Below, one piece after another: positions 34,778 to 47,226 of a stretch of DNA of 64,000 nt (positions are counted from its first letter, which is position 1; every line of letters starts with the position of its first letter). Where the stretch lies: NCBI RefSeq assembly GCF_914767665.1, contig NC_059501.1, positions 38,850,501-38,914,500 on the forward strand, given 5' to 3'. The DNA comes from Harmonia axyridis (taxonomy: Eukaryota > Arthropoda > Insecta > Coleoptera > Coccinellidae). A program made the translations under genes and the position numbers. Below the pieces are notes generated by a model that worked only from the letters and a program-made list of their open reading frames with translations, had not been told where the DNA came from and did no database searches.

Positions 34778-37700
34778 TTTGCATGCTTTGTCCTAAAAGC
34801 CTCTTATATTGTTTCATCATATACACAAATGTTGAGATTCCTTTACAGCGAAATATGAGTTTGGAAACACAATAAATTCGAATTAATTCTAATTAGCGAT
34901 TAATCTTATCAATCAGAACGGTTTGTTTTTCTTCGAAACGTTAATGGCTTTATTGGAGTTGTTTTATCGATTGTAATAGATTGGAATAGACTTTCATTTT
35001 GGAAGTTGATATTAAAAATATGTGCAACTTTGATTTCTTCTTTGTCCTCTGTATTTTACGAGATGATTCGTATTCGATAATAAAAAATTCAAGCATGTGT
35101 ATGAAAGATACTGCGATAATTTTATCCTTGGTGAATAATCTCCATATGATTGTGTTAGCTTTATTCTTAAATTTCATTTCTAAGTTCAAAGAAAATATCT
35201 TTCTCTAGTTAACATAAAGTATTGATTGAAAAGCTGGTTTTCCAATAATATGTTTTATTGTGATTCAGAATTTGAAGATATTATTTTTATTATTAGCTTC
35301 TTCTGTTCATTTTCTTCATTTTCTTGTTTTTCATTCTGTTTAATTCTTTATAAACGCAGATAGAGGAGCATAACAACGAAAATTTAATAGGGTAAAGCCT
35401 GGACAAATGCCCTACTTTACATAATTTCGAAAATATTAATTTTATATTAATAATTTTTATGATTGTGGCTAGACTTATTATTTAAATTTAAATACTGTGA
35501 TTGTTTTTGAGTTAGCACTTGCAGATTTCACAGAATTTTGGTTTTTGTGGATCACTTTTTGGGGATCTATATCAACAGGTATGGATAGTTGCCCATAAGA
35601 AAAAATTATGAGAGGGATAGATCCCTTCGTAGTGTGTGAACGATAAATCAAAATTTATTCAATTTTCTACGTCTGAAGCAGCAATTTCTCCAAAAAACAT
35701 AGATCGTATTAAGAAAAATACTTTGCATTTTTTCAATCTTCAAGCTGTGAAGAATAATCATAATTATACTTTAAAAGCATTCATTCAACGACAATTTGAA
35801 TTTTTTGAAATATTATAAAACCTAATTATATATAACGAATCTATTTTGAAAACGGAAACCGACACCAAGTGTTCACATAAATGTTTTTTATTTCTTGTAC
35901 TGTACCTAGCTATATTTCATCATCAACATATAGGTACCCTGTGAAAAGTATTATGTGTAATATTTACCAACATAACGATTTGTCGGTGTTCTGGAATGAG
36001 TTGAATTCCAAATTGTCCGGATATTTCGTTAACTTTTTTACTTGCCATGGTTCTGCTACAATCAGTTGAATGTTCAAATCGGAAAACATAAAATATCACA
36101 GAATAATTAAATTATATTAACAAAATTTGCACTTACCCATAGAACAGTAAAACAGTGAATGGAGAGATAGATGTCCCTAAAAGCATCATTCTATACCTAA
36201 AAAAATATTTTGAATGAATTAAACAAAAAAGCAACCATTCATACTTAGCTGCTCAATTAGTGAACCAGCATAGTGACGTTAAAAAAATATAACGGAATTC
36301 ATTACTATTTCATAAGTTATACCTCGGAAAATACTAACCTTTAAAACTTTGATGATTTCTTGAAGTTCTCTGCAGATATTTTGACACGCACTAGCGGAAC
36401 ACGCCCTCACCGCATAAAACCGTGTATAACCGAGGTCTAGGGTCACAGTGGCTCCTACTTATAATATTAATTTTTAATTTGGGAAGTTAGGTATATATTT
36501 TGAAAAGGAGGCATCTATCTCACTGAGGCATCTGTCTAGGTTTCAATCTATCAAAGCCAATCAAAGTATGTACATGAGTGACTATACAGAACAATAATTA
36601 TGCATAATGAACTTGTATATTGATATTCTAAACATATATCGGATATTTTATTTGTAGTACCTAAATTTAAACGCGTATTTACCAGATAGGGTGATTTTAA
36701 TTCCTCAGGTATTCAGTTAATGAGTAAATGTTTGGAATAAGTGAACACGAGAGTGAACATGAGTACATATATACACTGTCCATATTTTATCTTCGGTGTC
36801 ATAACAAATTAATGTATCCAATCTGATTCGATAAGGTCTATTCACAACTCAAAACTCACATATCACAAAATTTTTTGTAGAATTTTTGTAGAATTGGTAG
36901 TATTTGAATTATTCAAAAATAATTCATTGTAAAGATTTTACATTCAGCTCACAATGGATCTTACGCACAAGTGATATCACTTTTTTAACATCGATTATGT
37001 GTTTATATGCCAATTATATTTTAAGGTTCATAAAACTTGTTTTTCTTCAGTTGTAGTAACCACAATCTAATCTAAATTATATCTATAAGGGTGTAATGAA
37101 TTTTTTCGAGAACGAGGTTGACCTCCTCAGAAAGTAAAAGTTACTGATTTCAAATGAGATTTTAATTTCTGAATAAAAGTTCATCGTTTTGAAACTTTCT
37201 TCGAACGCTTTCAAAGGCTAGGACTCGGGCTGGAATTACTAAAACTTCAGTATGATATTATGTCTACTATGTACTCAACAAACTTCCAAACGTTATTAAA
37301 TAGTGAAAAATGAAGAACTTGGCTTCTCTAGTCAAATAGGACAAAATTTTTATATTGACATTTCTACATTTATATAAACCGACTAATTCGTTTTTAAATG
37401 GCTTTTATCGACATTTCAAAATATATGTCATCAGAGGAGACCCATCCATCAGTTTCTAATGATGTCTTGAATGACTGCGCTGTGCCGAACAGTGCGCAAT
37501 TATATCATTTCATGAAATGCTGAAATGTATTCGTATGTCTTCCTTAATTGGTCCTCCAATCTCAATATAGCGCCCCTGTTATTCCTTAATTGAGATCTAT
37601 GTCGACAGTGCTGTGGTTATTATGGAATACCGTGCATCTTCTTTGTACATCTCGGGATTGTTCGATGTCTACATGATTAATTCCGGTTCTTGTCTGTGAT

Positions 37701-37871
37701 TTATCGATTTGAGATTTTGCATACTGCTCATCACAAAAATTTTCTTTTTTCGACAATGAATTCGCCTTCACGGTGATAAAAAAATTCTACGCGTATAAAA
37801 TGATTAAGTGAAGACAACTTTTATTGAATACTTGATTGATGATAAAAGAAAATGTCCAGTTATCACAAGAA
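34778..37871. other. About 3 kb without recognised genes
   Basis: Short frames (35636-35818, 35881-36069) have no recognisable family. No repeats paired inside the window. Confidence 0.4.
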
Positions 37872-38029
37872 GAGAGACAATAATATTCGAATATACACCG
37901 AGTCCTCAGACGTAGTTCTCGAAACAGCTCGAGTGATGTTTCGCGAACTACGTCGAGATTCGTATAGTCAATAGAAAAATATGGTCTATGCTCGAGTGGG
38001 TATTATTTAGGATTATATAACGAATAATA
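37872..38029. mobile_element. Short palindromic element, possible group member
   Basis: Ends AATAATATTCGAATATACAC and the complement AATATTATTCGTTATATAAT. The centre has a 17-bp-arm hairpin 37899-37945 (GACGTAGTTCTCGAAAC with its near-exact complement). CTCGAGT words as in other hyperpalindromic copies. Confidence 0.5.
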
Positions 38030-39762
38030 TTTCTCATTGATTATTAGAATTCTAACCAAAGTACTGCATTTTGAAAAATTCAGTGACATTTCTCTTGGCT
38101 TTACTTGATTTTTCTTGGTGAACGTCCAAGAATGTTAGATACTATGGAAATGATCATAATATGGCAATTGGAAAGTATGTATGGAGAGATATTTCAAAAC
38201 AGCAACATTGGGATATAGTAGCAGTTATTCTTTTCAATAATGAATACTTTCGAAAAGTTATGAAATAATAAACATAACCAAAAACCTCGCCAAAAACCCT
38301 AATCCATTAGGTACACAGCATATTTCAATAGAGCAAAATATATCGCAAACTATATTAAATCTACGTCCTGTTCATTTCTGATTTAAAATTCTTGTGTCCT
38401 CGAAAAAGTTTTCTCTCTGAAAAAATTCAATACAATGATATTCGGCAATCGGCTGAGAACCTGACAATAATCAGACATGCTTCATTTCAACCCTCGTTAT
38501 TATTATGCATTGGTGTTCACTTTTATTCTACGTGAAATGTTGGTAAAATTTTCCTTATCTGTCATGTTATCGGATTCAGGATTTCCAAATATAACAATTT
38601 TGGTTTTCGCATTTTCCTGTTTTGAACGTTCCAAGTTTTTGACTTGGTTGTAGTTTCGATTTTAATTTTTCATAATTGTCTTGAACTGAACCGAATTGAT
38701 AATTCATCTAGATTGCTAACGATAATATTTCTCCTCCATTCAGCCATTGTTTTTCAGTATAATCTGATCATCCAACTTATTCAGGTTATAATAAAGTACT
38801 ATTCATAAATGCATCTTTCAAAATTGATGATATCATTCGAAAAAAAAGACGGAAACTTATAGCAGCACTGAATTATTTTCCAACGATATTCAAAAAACTT
38901 CAACAAAAATGACATCTTCAAATTTCATAATAGATGAACTGGTACTCTCGTCAAATCATAGTGATGTCTATCATAGTAACCATATAAACTTTTTTAAATA
39001 AAAATATTATATTACAAAATACCTTAAACATTGTTGCATTGAAATGAATCAATCTTACTTTCCGTGAAATATTGAGAACAACCTTCTTGAAGTGGATTTT
39101 TGGGTCATTCGTCCAAACAACAAGAGCTTCCGGTTCCAAATAATATACAATTCTACCATATTAGTTATCTATTTATATCCATTAAAGTTTTTGTTTGATT
39201 CCAAAAAATTTAATTATGTTGTCCTGCTTCAAAACTGCGTGAACACCACACCATGATCAATCTCTGACCAGAGCGAATCATTCTTAATTTGCTTTTGTGA
39301 GCAAGAAATACTACTCGATATAATCCAGGATTTCACTAATTGCACAGCTGTGTCGAATTGAATTACGTCAAAACGAGCCACAAATTAAATGATGCAAACA
39401 CTTTTTATTCGAATTTTTGTAGAGCATTGGACATAACGTGATTTTGCTTCCCATTTACAATGTATTCCTAAGGGATTAGGGAGAACCGAAATCTACTGTG
39501 ACGAATTGTTTGTTTTGGGGTCATGATGACTCGTTTATATAAAATACGTTCTATCGATATTTGGTTTCCTGATATTTGTTCGAGTTTTCAACGTCCGTAT
39601 TATTAAAAATAAAAGCTGATATTTCAAACCAATGATTTTTTGATTTTAGAGATCAAACCACGTTTCGAGGTACAAAGATAGTTAAGGATAAGAATAGGAA
39701 GAAAATATTGTCAAGGAATTTTTCAAGTGAATCCTTCAGCGATTGGAAAATATAATAAAACT
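38030..39762. other. Unassigned DNA
   Basis: Nothing recognised. Confidence 0.4.
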
Positions 39763-39856
39763 ATAAGAAAATAATTTTACGGCGTGCAGACAAATTTTCA
39801 ATTCTGGAAAAAATACCTCGCCGTATTGTCTGCACGCTGTAAAATTATTTTCTTAT
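39763..39856. mobile_element. 94-bp MITE with 31-bp inverted repeats
   Basis: ATAAGAAAATAATTTTACGG followed by CGTGCAGACAA is repeated inverted at the right with one mismatch in 31. Only about 32 bp lie between the arms. The AAAATAATTTT...GTGCAG end loosely resembles the hyperpalindromic consensus. Confidence 0.85.
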
Positions 39857-39977
39857 ATTTATTCTCACATACGTTACAATCACTTTCGTTCAATAAAACT
39901 ATGATTATTCTTTATGACAATGAGTTTCTCATTTGATTTTCAAAAAAAAAACAATTTTACACCTTTTTCAAATGAAG

Positions 39978-41062
39978 TTCAGAAAGCGTAAAATGTAATT
40001 CAGAAAAGCAAATTCAATTTCAGAATATGGAAATTGTTATTCAAAATAGCAAGTTGTTTTTCAGAATAGGGAATTTGAAATTCAGAAAAAAAACTTGATA
40101 TTCAGAAACGGTAATTTATCTTTCAGAGTAGCAATATGTAATTCAGATAAGGAAAAATTGATTTCAAAAATTATTAATTGGTATTAAGATAAGATAATTC
40201 AAAATTCAGAAATAGGAAATTGGAACTAAGAATTAATAACGTATACTACAGAATTAACAAAAATGAGTAGCCATATTCTATTATTATAATTATTATTGAA
40301 TCGGGTCGTTGCGGGTCTGTTAGCGTTCCAAGAACTGCGTCTTTTGTTCTTAGCCAAAGCTATTCATACAAACTCAAGGAGGCCGTATATACTGTTAACG
40401 AAGCCGACGACATCCTTAGGAACCTTACATGTTACTTCGTGAGTATCCAGAACTGACTTTTCCATATGAGTGGTTCTTAGGCCTGTCAACCCTGAACATT
40501 TGCACACTATGTGTTCGGCTGTTTCTACTTCCTTTCCACATAGCAAATTTGATCTACTTACTTACCAAAGCGGTACAAAAGGTATTTGCACCGACAGTGT
40601 CTTGTCAGTAATGCTACCCCAAGTTCAACTCGTGGTAGCTCTAAGAGCTTCCTGGTATAGGTCGGTGAAAGCACCACAAATTTCTTTGTCTTAGCAAGAC
40701 CAGGAGTATTCCTCCAGAGATTTATTCTATTGTTCGAATTCCATTGTTTGACCTTTGACGTATATTGGTCTTTTTCAGATCCACGGAAAGGCTCAATACC
40801 AACAGATGTTAACCTTTTCACATGCTATCGGCTTTTTCGTTTTCTTCAATACCACAATGCCTTGGTAGCCATATCTGTGTAATACCTGAGTTACATATTG
40901 TACTGTTACCTTACATTCGGTACTGTTCTGAATTACATATTACCTTATCGGAAATTGAATGGATAACTTCTGAAATACAATCTTCCTTTTTTGAAATACA
41001 ATTTACTGTTTCTGAAATCCTTCCTAATTCGAATTTCAAATCTCGTTTTTCTGAAATCAGAT
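39978..41062. mobile_element. Foldback-like structure: inverted minisatellite arms
   Basis: Left array 39978-40235: about 12 degenerate 20-21-bp units of the form TTCAGAATAGGGAATTTGAA on the plus strand. Right array about 40895-41062: about 8 units of the same sequence on the minus strand (plus reads TTCTGAAATACAATTTACTG). A LINE 3' end lies between them. Tandem subrepeats inside inverted arms recall Drosophila FB elements, but no terminus is proven. Confidence 0.5.
40364..40890 (-). pseudogene. LINE RNase H and zinc-binding tail
   Basis: Minus strand: LPRHCGIEENEKADSM (end of the RNase H domain, normally WvPGHsGI.gNEkAD), a stop, then KRLTSVGIEPF, WRNTPGLAKTKKFVVLSPT, ELGVALLTRHCRCKYLLYR, a frameshift, then LCGKEVETAEHIVCKCSGL. 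RNase H followed by a CCHC-like tail places it in LINE groups that carry RNase H (I/LOA/R1-like), distinct from the other LINEs here. Its 3' side has an AATAAT-rich tail (about 40282-40300), so the insertion is 40275-40890. Confidence 0.8.
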
Positions 41063-43739
41063 CAGATTTCATGAACACATATTTGCATTTTCCAAAGATA
41101 CAAATCAAGAGATATTATCAAATTTGATTGATCAGGTTGGTGCCTTCTAGGAATTTGATAGTTGCTCCCTGGGTTTCGGAGATATGTCCTAGGGTTTCTG
41201 ATGTGCCGTTCAAAATACCTGTTTATTCTCGTTGAAGTAGATAATTCGAGCACTATTCAAGGATACGCTTGACATTTATCCCTTAATTGCATTCAGTACA
41301 TATAGGTGCACTTTCTTTATTTAGCAAATAGGCATCTAATTTATTTTTTTCATTTCATCTGTACATCTGGTACAACCTAGTCGTATTCGCATATTTTGAC
41401 ATGTTGTAGAGATTAGTGGGATTAGTGGGAATTGTTTCTTATTGTAGCCAATGCCAAGAACCATTAACAATATTTGATGCAGCTATTGTTATGTCTATAT
41501 TTGTATGTGTCTTCAGATATTTATTATTTCCATGACCATTTTGCTACAGTATTCACCTGATCGTCCCCTTAAATCTCAGTCTATATTGAAAAAAAAAAAT
41601 CATCTAAATATTTATCATTCCAATTCATTATTCAATTGTAACGTTGTGAATGTAACTTATATTCACTGTTCTTGCCGCCTGATATATTTCTTGGAAGGAA
41701 AAAGTGGAGATTCTCTATTTTTATGTGTGTGTCCCGGATCCGTAATTGTTGAGTGGTTTCTTTTAATGAGTATGGTTTATTTTGGTAATCAATATGTCTT
41801 GATGGTGGTGAGATTTTATAATCTTGTATTTGATTTTGGTTCAATATTTGGTTGAATCTTGGTACATTCCCGTGAAAAGCGATATTTGGTTGATTGGTTT
41901 CGTGAAGTTCGATATTTTGGTTATCAACCCCAAATTGCACTCTTATGAGGATTAATTGAGGTTATTCTCCCCGCACCTCAAGGTTTGACCTCACTTGTAC
42001 GATTCAAAAGAACAGCTGTAATAAGGATCATATCTTCAAAACCCTCTTGGCCTACAGGGTTTCTTATTTCCTTTCCTCTCTTGTTTCTTTAGTTTTTTTG
42101 CTTGTTGAGATGTTCATCATTGTCGATGCCTAGGGAAAGTTATGATGTATTGAGTGATGTTCGTGAACCGATTGTTTAATCATCGTGAGCCAGATGTAAA
42201 TGCCTATGGAAAATTGTGATATTGCATTATTTGATTTTCCTAAAATTATATTGAAGCATTCTGTAATTACAAAACCAGTTTCAAATGCATGTAAAGAGTT
42301 ATTGATATTCCATTACTTGATTATTGAGACATTTAAATTCCAGTTTCAATTATAAGAGCGTATGAACATGAACAGTTTTGATATTTCATTATTTGATTTT
42401 CATGCATTGATTAGTTATTTACGATATTGCATCATTTTATTTTCTCGAACTGATTAGTTATTGATAATGCATTAATTTAATTTCATGAACTGATTAGTTA
42501 AACATCGTGTAATATCTAGTTGTTGATTGATTGTTGATATTTCATTGTTGATTTACAAGTGTCGAATATTTGATATTTTGTTAATTTTGGGGACAATTTG
42601 GTATGTTAGACCAAATACTGGTTGATCGCTTGCGTTCACAATGATATGTATATTTTCTGCACTTGAGTACTTCATAACATTATTGAATTATTGATTGCAT
42701 GTGTCGGCATAGTGGTATTGAGTACTGTTTTGCTCCCTCAATTTTCTAGCTTATTATCAGAGGTTGTATTGTGTCGTACATCTCAGAGAATAAACAGTTA
42801 AGAGTTTTTTTTATTCCAACATTACTTGGTCGGTTGGTTATGTTGAAGGTAGTCTTAGAGGGTATTTGTTGTAAATTTTAAACTACTTGGCGCCCATTGA
42901 ATATTTTTTTAGCTAATAGGGCTCCTTTAACACCTCCACTGTTTAGCTCAGCCGGTAAATACCCACCTGACTTCGACTGGATTGTTGACAAGTGAGCCTG
43001 TGACCTTGGTAGCGTCGTAGAGTAAGGTCGCATCACGACATTAACATGTTTTGAGAAAATGAATGCAATCCGCATATTTCTTTCATTTCTTTTTCAAACA
43101 TTTCTTCTTCATCGTACAATGAACAAAAAGGAATTAATATCATTTCATAACATAAAATTCAGCTATTCCCTCCAGCTTATTTGTTTTCTTTTCTCTGAAA
43201 AATAACAGCCGTTGTATGCGGCGGTAGATCCACTTAAAATTTCGTTTCATATTGCAGCTTCTACAAAATTTCTAACTTGCAACTTGAAGTGCCACAGGAT
43301 ATTCGGCTTCAGCTTCATAATATTCATTAGCAATGAAGGAAAACTAATGAACTTTGAGAAACATCGTACTTTCTGCTAAACGTGCAACTTCTTCGCGCTT
43401 TATGCAACTCTCGGAACTCAGATTACAACTCCCGAAGTAATTCGCGAAATTATTGATGTTGCAGCATTGTTGTAATAGAATCTGTCTAGGGGATAACACA
43501 ACGATTCTACTGTAATTAACAGCATCGTTTTCCTTCAATTTAATGCCTGAGAGCACACAGGGGCGGGTAGTGAAACTGGAAGGTGGGCAAGGGGATATTT
43601 ACTATTTACAGTGTCAACCAGCAATTATACAATCGTCAACTTTATCACTCTGATCGATCTCTCAATGCGGTCATTGTTTAATTTATTGGAGTCATCAACC
43701 CAGATTCGACTATTGCACTATAATACTTCGCTGAAAGTA
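41063..43739. other. Unassigned DNA; weak LTR/tRNA-like hints
   Basis: Overlapping opposite frames at 41505-41940 are not convincing. 42789 has AATAAA and 42886 TTGGCGCCCATTG resembles a retroelement primer-binding site. 42945 TAGCTCAGCCGGTAAAT resembles a tRNA box A. Neither is supported by a second element (no repeated LTR, no good box B). Confidence 0.3.
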
Positions 43740-44897
43740 CAGGGTGGGCAAATTTCGATGTTTTAGCACTACAACTTTTAAACCAGAGGAGATAGACAAA
43801 ATCTGATTCCTCATTCTCGATTTCTGAGAAACTAACAAGGGTAGTATTCATTTTTGGCCACCTTCTTCTGTTTTCGAGTTATAAGCGAAAATTGGAAGAA
43901 TGACGATATCGAAAAACATTTATATCTCCGCTAATACTGATGCTAGAGCTCTGAAATTAAAAACATATATAGGCACTTTTTTATGTAGAATCCAGTGTCG
44001 TGCTCGTCTTTTCGAAAGGATTTTTAATTACGGAACTATGACCCAAAGTTATGTTTTTTTTAAATAGGAACACTATATTTTTGTGCCATTTTTTGAAAGC
44101 TTCTTTTTTCGCTGATTTCAAAAATATATAACATCGTATGGTTTGTATTAAAATAAATAACAGAAAATGGTCAAAACCTTTTTTTATCTAAGAGTCCCAA
44201 TATTTCTATGGTTTCAACTGTTGATGAGCACAGAAAAATTGAGCTTTCTATAACAAGAGCACTTTCCTTCTGTCAATTATTTCTATGCTTTTTACTCATT
44301 TCTACAAAATTAGAATCTAGATATACTTTATAAAAATAGTTTCGAAAATATAAATGAACTCGGAGACATATTCCTAGGTTGCTTGAACATAGTTTCCAAT
44401 ATTCATCTATTGAATTTGATGCGAAATATCGGGAAGATGTGTCGACTTGTTGTCATTATTAGGTTAAATATTATTTCTTGTTTGTTCCCTCCGTAATTAT
44501 ATTGTTGAGTTCATTTATGCGTTGTTTCATAAGCTATTTAAAATGGATTGGTGCGTATTCATTCTGGAGACCTATGAAACTAATCTTCTGATACATCCAT
44601 CTCATTACAACTCTTTCGATTGAAACATTCGATCTTGTGGATCTTTTCGTTATTGCCAAATCCAATTTTATTATTTATTTACAATACAATTTTGGTATAA
44701 AAAATTTATAAAACATGTCTAGATTCGAATTTTGTAGAAATTAGTGAAAAGCATAGAAATAATCAGATTGACGGAAGGACACTGCTCTTGTTATAGAAAT
44801 TTCAATTTTTCTGTGCTCATCAACAATTGAAACCATAGAAATATTGGGACTCTTAGATAATAAAAGGTTTTTGACCATTTTCTGTTATTTATATTAA

Positions 44898-45816
44898 CCC
44901 TTAATTACTACACAAAAATTTTGTAACATAAGTACTACGGTGGGTCAATTTGACCCGATTTCTAGTTAGATATTAACAAAAGAAAACAAACGATATTTTA
45001 CATTTTATTCGGGAATAATAATTTTCAACTCAAGTATTTTATTTGGTATTTTTGCATAAGGGGCAAACATTTATGGCACATTCTTTGGAAATCGGTTTTT
45101 TACACATCGAACAGAAGGTGTTTGTTTTTCGATCTTTTTTCGATGGACAAATGGCACATCTCTTTCTTTTCGAAGTTCCTACCCGAGGCTGAGGCTCTAG
45201 TGGATGGGAAAACTCAAAATCAAATATGTCCGCTGCTAAATTTCGAAGTTTGAGTGATATCTTAGGGTTAGATATCCTGGTTACTACATGTGGTCTACAC
45301 AACTCCTTGGCTAATGTTTTCAGGAAGTCTATTCTCGTTAGTTCCTTTCACCGGTGGGTGAAAGCTGATGAAGAACTCTGGCATTCACTCCAGAAACATT
45401 CAAAATCATCTTCAATTTTCTGTGGAATTACAATCCTCCCAGAACTGTTCATCTTCAACAATTTGTAGGATTTCAGCTTCAGTGAGTGGCCTATTCATAC
45501 TGTAGAAAAAAAAACAAAATCAATGAATTGATATTGATATAAATTTGAAATGATTCATTCATCAAATTGAATATAAAACGTACCTCATATTCCATATAAC
45601 ACTACCGTTCAAACTATGCACGGGTCAATTTGACCCAAATACAGCAATATCAGCAAACACGGGAACGCACACAGCTCGACTAACACGTCAGAACAGAGAT
45701 TATGTAGGGCTAGGAGAATACTAGAAGAATCACCCCACTACTCACACGCGAAACTAAGAATTTCGGCTCGTCTTATGTCGTGTGGGTCAAAATGACCCGT
45801 CCGTAGTGACTAAGGG
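44898..45816 (-). mobile_element. Non-autonomous piggyBac element
   Basis: Ends CCCTTAATTACTAC and GTAGTGACTAAGGG, flanked by TTAA (44894-44897 and 45817-45820). GGGTCAATTTGACCC-type palindromes lie inside both ends. The 919-bp element retains only the two ends of its transposase gene. Target site confirmed by the uninterrupted opposite arm near 44150. Confidence 0.95.
45039..45498 (-). pseudogene. piggyBac transposase, central region deleted
   Basis: The ATG at 45496-45498 opens MNRPLTEAEILQIVEDEQFW, a normal piggyBac amino end, then an abrupt switch to the carboxyl region: DFLKTLAKELCRPHVVTRIS, and the Cys-rich zinc domain CAICPSKKDRKTNTFC, SMC, CAINVCPLC, ending at 45039. The DDD catalytic domain is missing, so this copy could only move with help from an intact one. 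The well-preserved Cys pairs suggest it is not very old. Confidence 0.9.
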
Positions 45817-46232
45817 TTAATACAAACCATACGATGTTATATATTTTTGAAATCAGGAAAAATTAAGCTTTCGAAAAATGGCACAAAAATATAGTGTTCC
45901 TATTCAAAAAAACATAATTTTGGGTCATAGTTCCGTAATTAAAGACCCTTTTGAAAAGATAAGCACGCCACTGGATTCTAAGTAAAAAAGTGCCTGTATA
46001 ATGTTTTAATTTCAGAGCTCTAGCATCAGTATTAGCGGAAATATAAATGTTTTTCGATATCGCCATTTTTCCAATTTTCGCTTTTAACTCGAAAACAAAA
46101 GAAGGTGGCTAAAAATGAATACTACCCTTGTTAGTTTCTCAGAAAAAGAGATCGAGCATGGGGTATCAGATTTTGTCTATCTCCTCTGATTTAAAAGTTG
46201 TAGTGCTAAAACATCGAAATTTGCCCACCCTG

Positions 46233-47226
46233 TACACGGTATACTGTTAATGCGATTCAATATGGCAGAAGGTAATTCCTTCGGTATGAAATAAGCATTA
46301 TTCACAGACAGTTTCTGACTAGATTTGTGAGTTGGAAATGTCTGAATATGATAGCCTCATTACAAGTTATATCCTGCAGTATTTAGATGCATCTTAAAGT
46401 CTTTTTAGATGTAAGAGCTACCTTAACCTACTTCATTTTAGTACGTTAGGAACAAAGTATTGATCTCTGCAAAATCATTACCTACTGAAAGTTTTGATTC
46501 AAGAAAGCTTGGAAATAGCAAAGCCGTTTTTATAACTAATCTGAAACGAAATTGTCATCGCCCCATCTGAATGCAATTGGTAGGTATACTTGTTCGGAGC
46601 AATAGGGCGAGATATGATATTGTATCATTTTACATTCAAATCATCAAATTGATTGTTTGCTGAAAGAAAAAAAAACATCAGATCTTACTTAATTGATTAA
46701 TAAAATATGAGTTACTACTGTAAAATAATCACATGATTAAGTTGAAAATGAAGGATATTTCTCGTAATTGTTATTAATTCATTTTTCAGATGTAAGTAGA
46801 TCTCTTGCCAAAACAAAAACTTGAATGAAATTCTCAACATAAAAACTCTCAAACATAACAAATATAGAAATATTCATTAGGTTGTGAAAATTTCTAAAAA
46901 CCCACAACAAATTTGATCATTTTTTTATTCTTTTGTAATGTTTTTTTTTCAGCTCATAAAAGGTTTCTCTTCTTCTCCATTTTTTCAATATATACCTTAC
47001 ATTTTCTTACATAATTTTTCAGTGGTGAATTCAGTAGTGAATTCAAAGTTGATTTCGCTTTTGAATCACAACTGCAAGTTTCTGTAAATTCTGAATAATA
47101 AAAGTTCAATTCAATGCTACGAAGAGAAAGCTGATAGAAATTTTTGAAACGCCCTATAACGCTTATATGTATGGGTGCAGTTTTCGATAAAAAATTTACC
47201 AGCACCTTAGTAACAAGCATAAGTAG
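46233..47226. other. Unassigned DNA upstream of LINE
   Basis: May include the 5' leader of the LINE; its 5' end is not defined. Confidence 0.4.

Larger units (their letters stand above)
43740..46232. mobile_element. Long-inverted-repeat element 2, split by piggyBac
   Basis: Starts CAGGGTGGGCAAATTTCG after TA and ends CGAAATTTGCCCACCCTG before TA. Arms 43740 to about 44340 and about 44690-46232 are inverted copies of about 600 bp once the piggyBac insertion is removed. Without it the element is 1570 bp. The unique middle (44341-44690) has no clear coding remnant. Confidence 0.85.

Noticed and set aside
39978..41062. CRISPR-like array (regular short repeats)
   Set aside because: Units are degenerate, contiguous and 20-21 bp without unique spacers; the genome is eukaryotic.
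41505..41940. Overlapping frames of 116 (+) and 102 (-) codons
   Set aside because: Neither shows a domain; mutually antisense openness in biased sequence is common.
42590..42890. Possible LTR (AATAAA at 42789 followed by GGCGCC-type site)
   Set aside because: No TG...CA boundaries, no target duplication and no second copy in the window.
45039..45302. RING-like zinc finger host gene
   Set aside because: The Cys pattern is the carboxyl domain of piggyBac transposase and sits between TTAA-flanked piggyBac ends.
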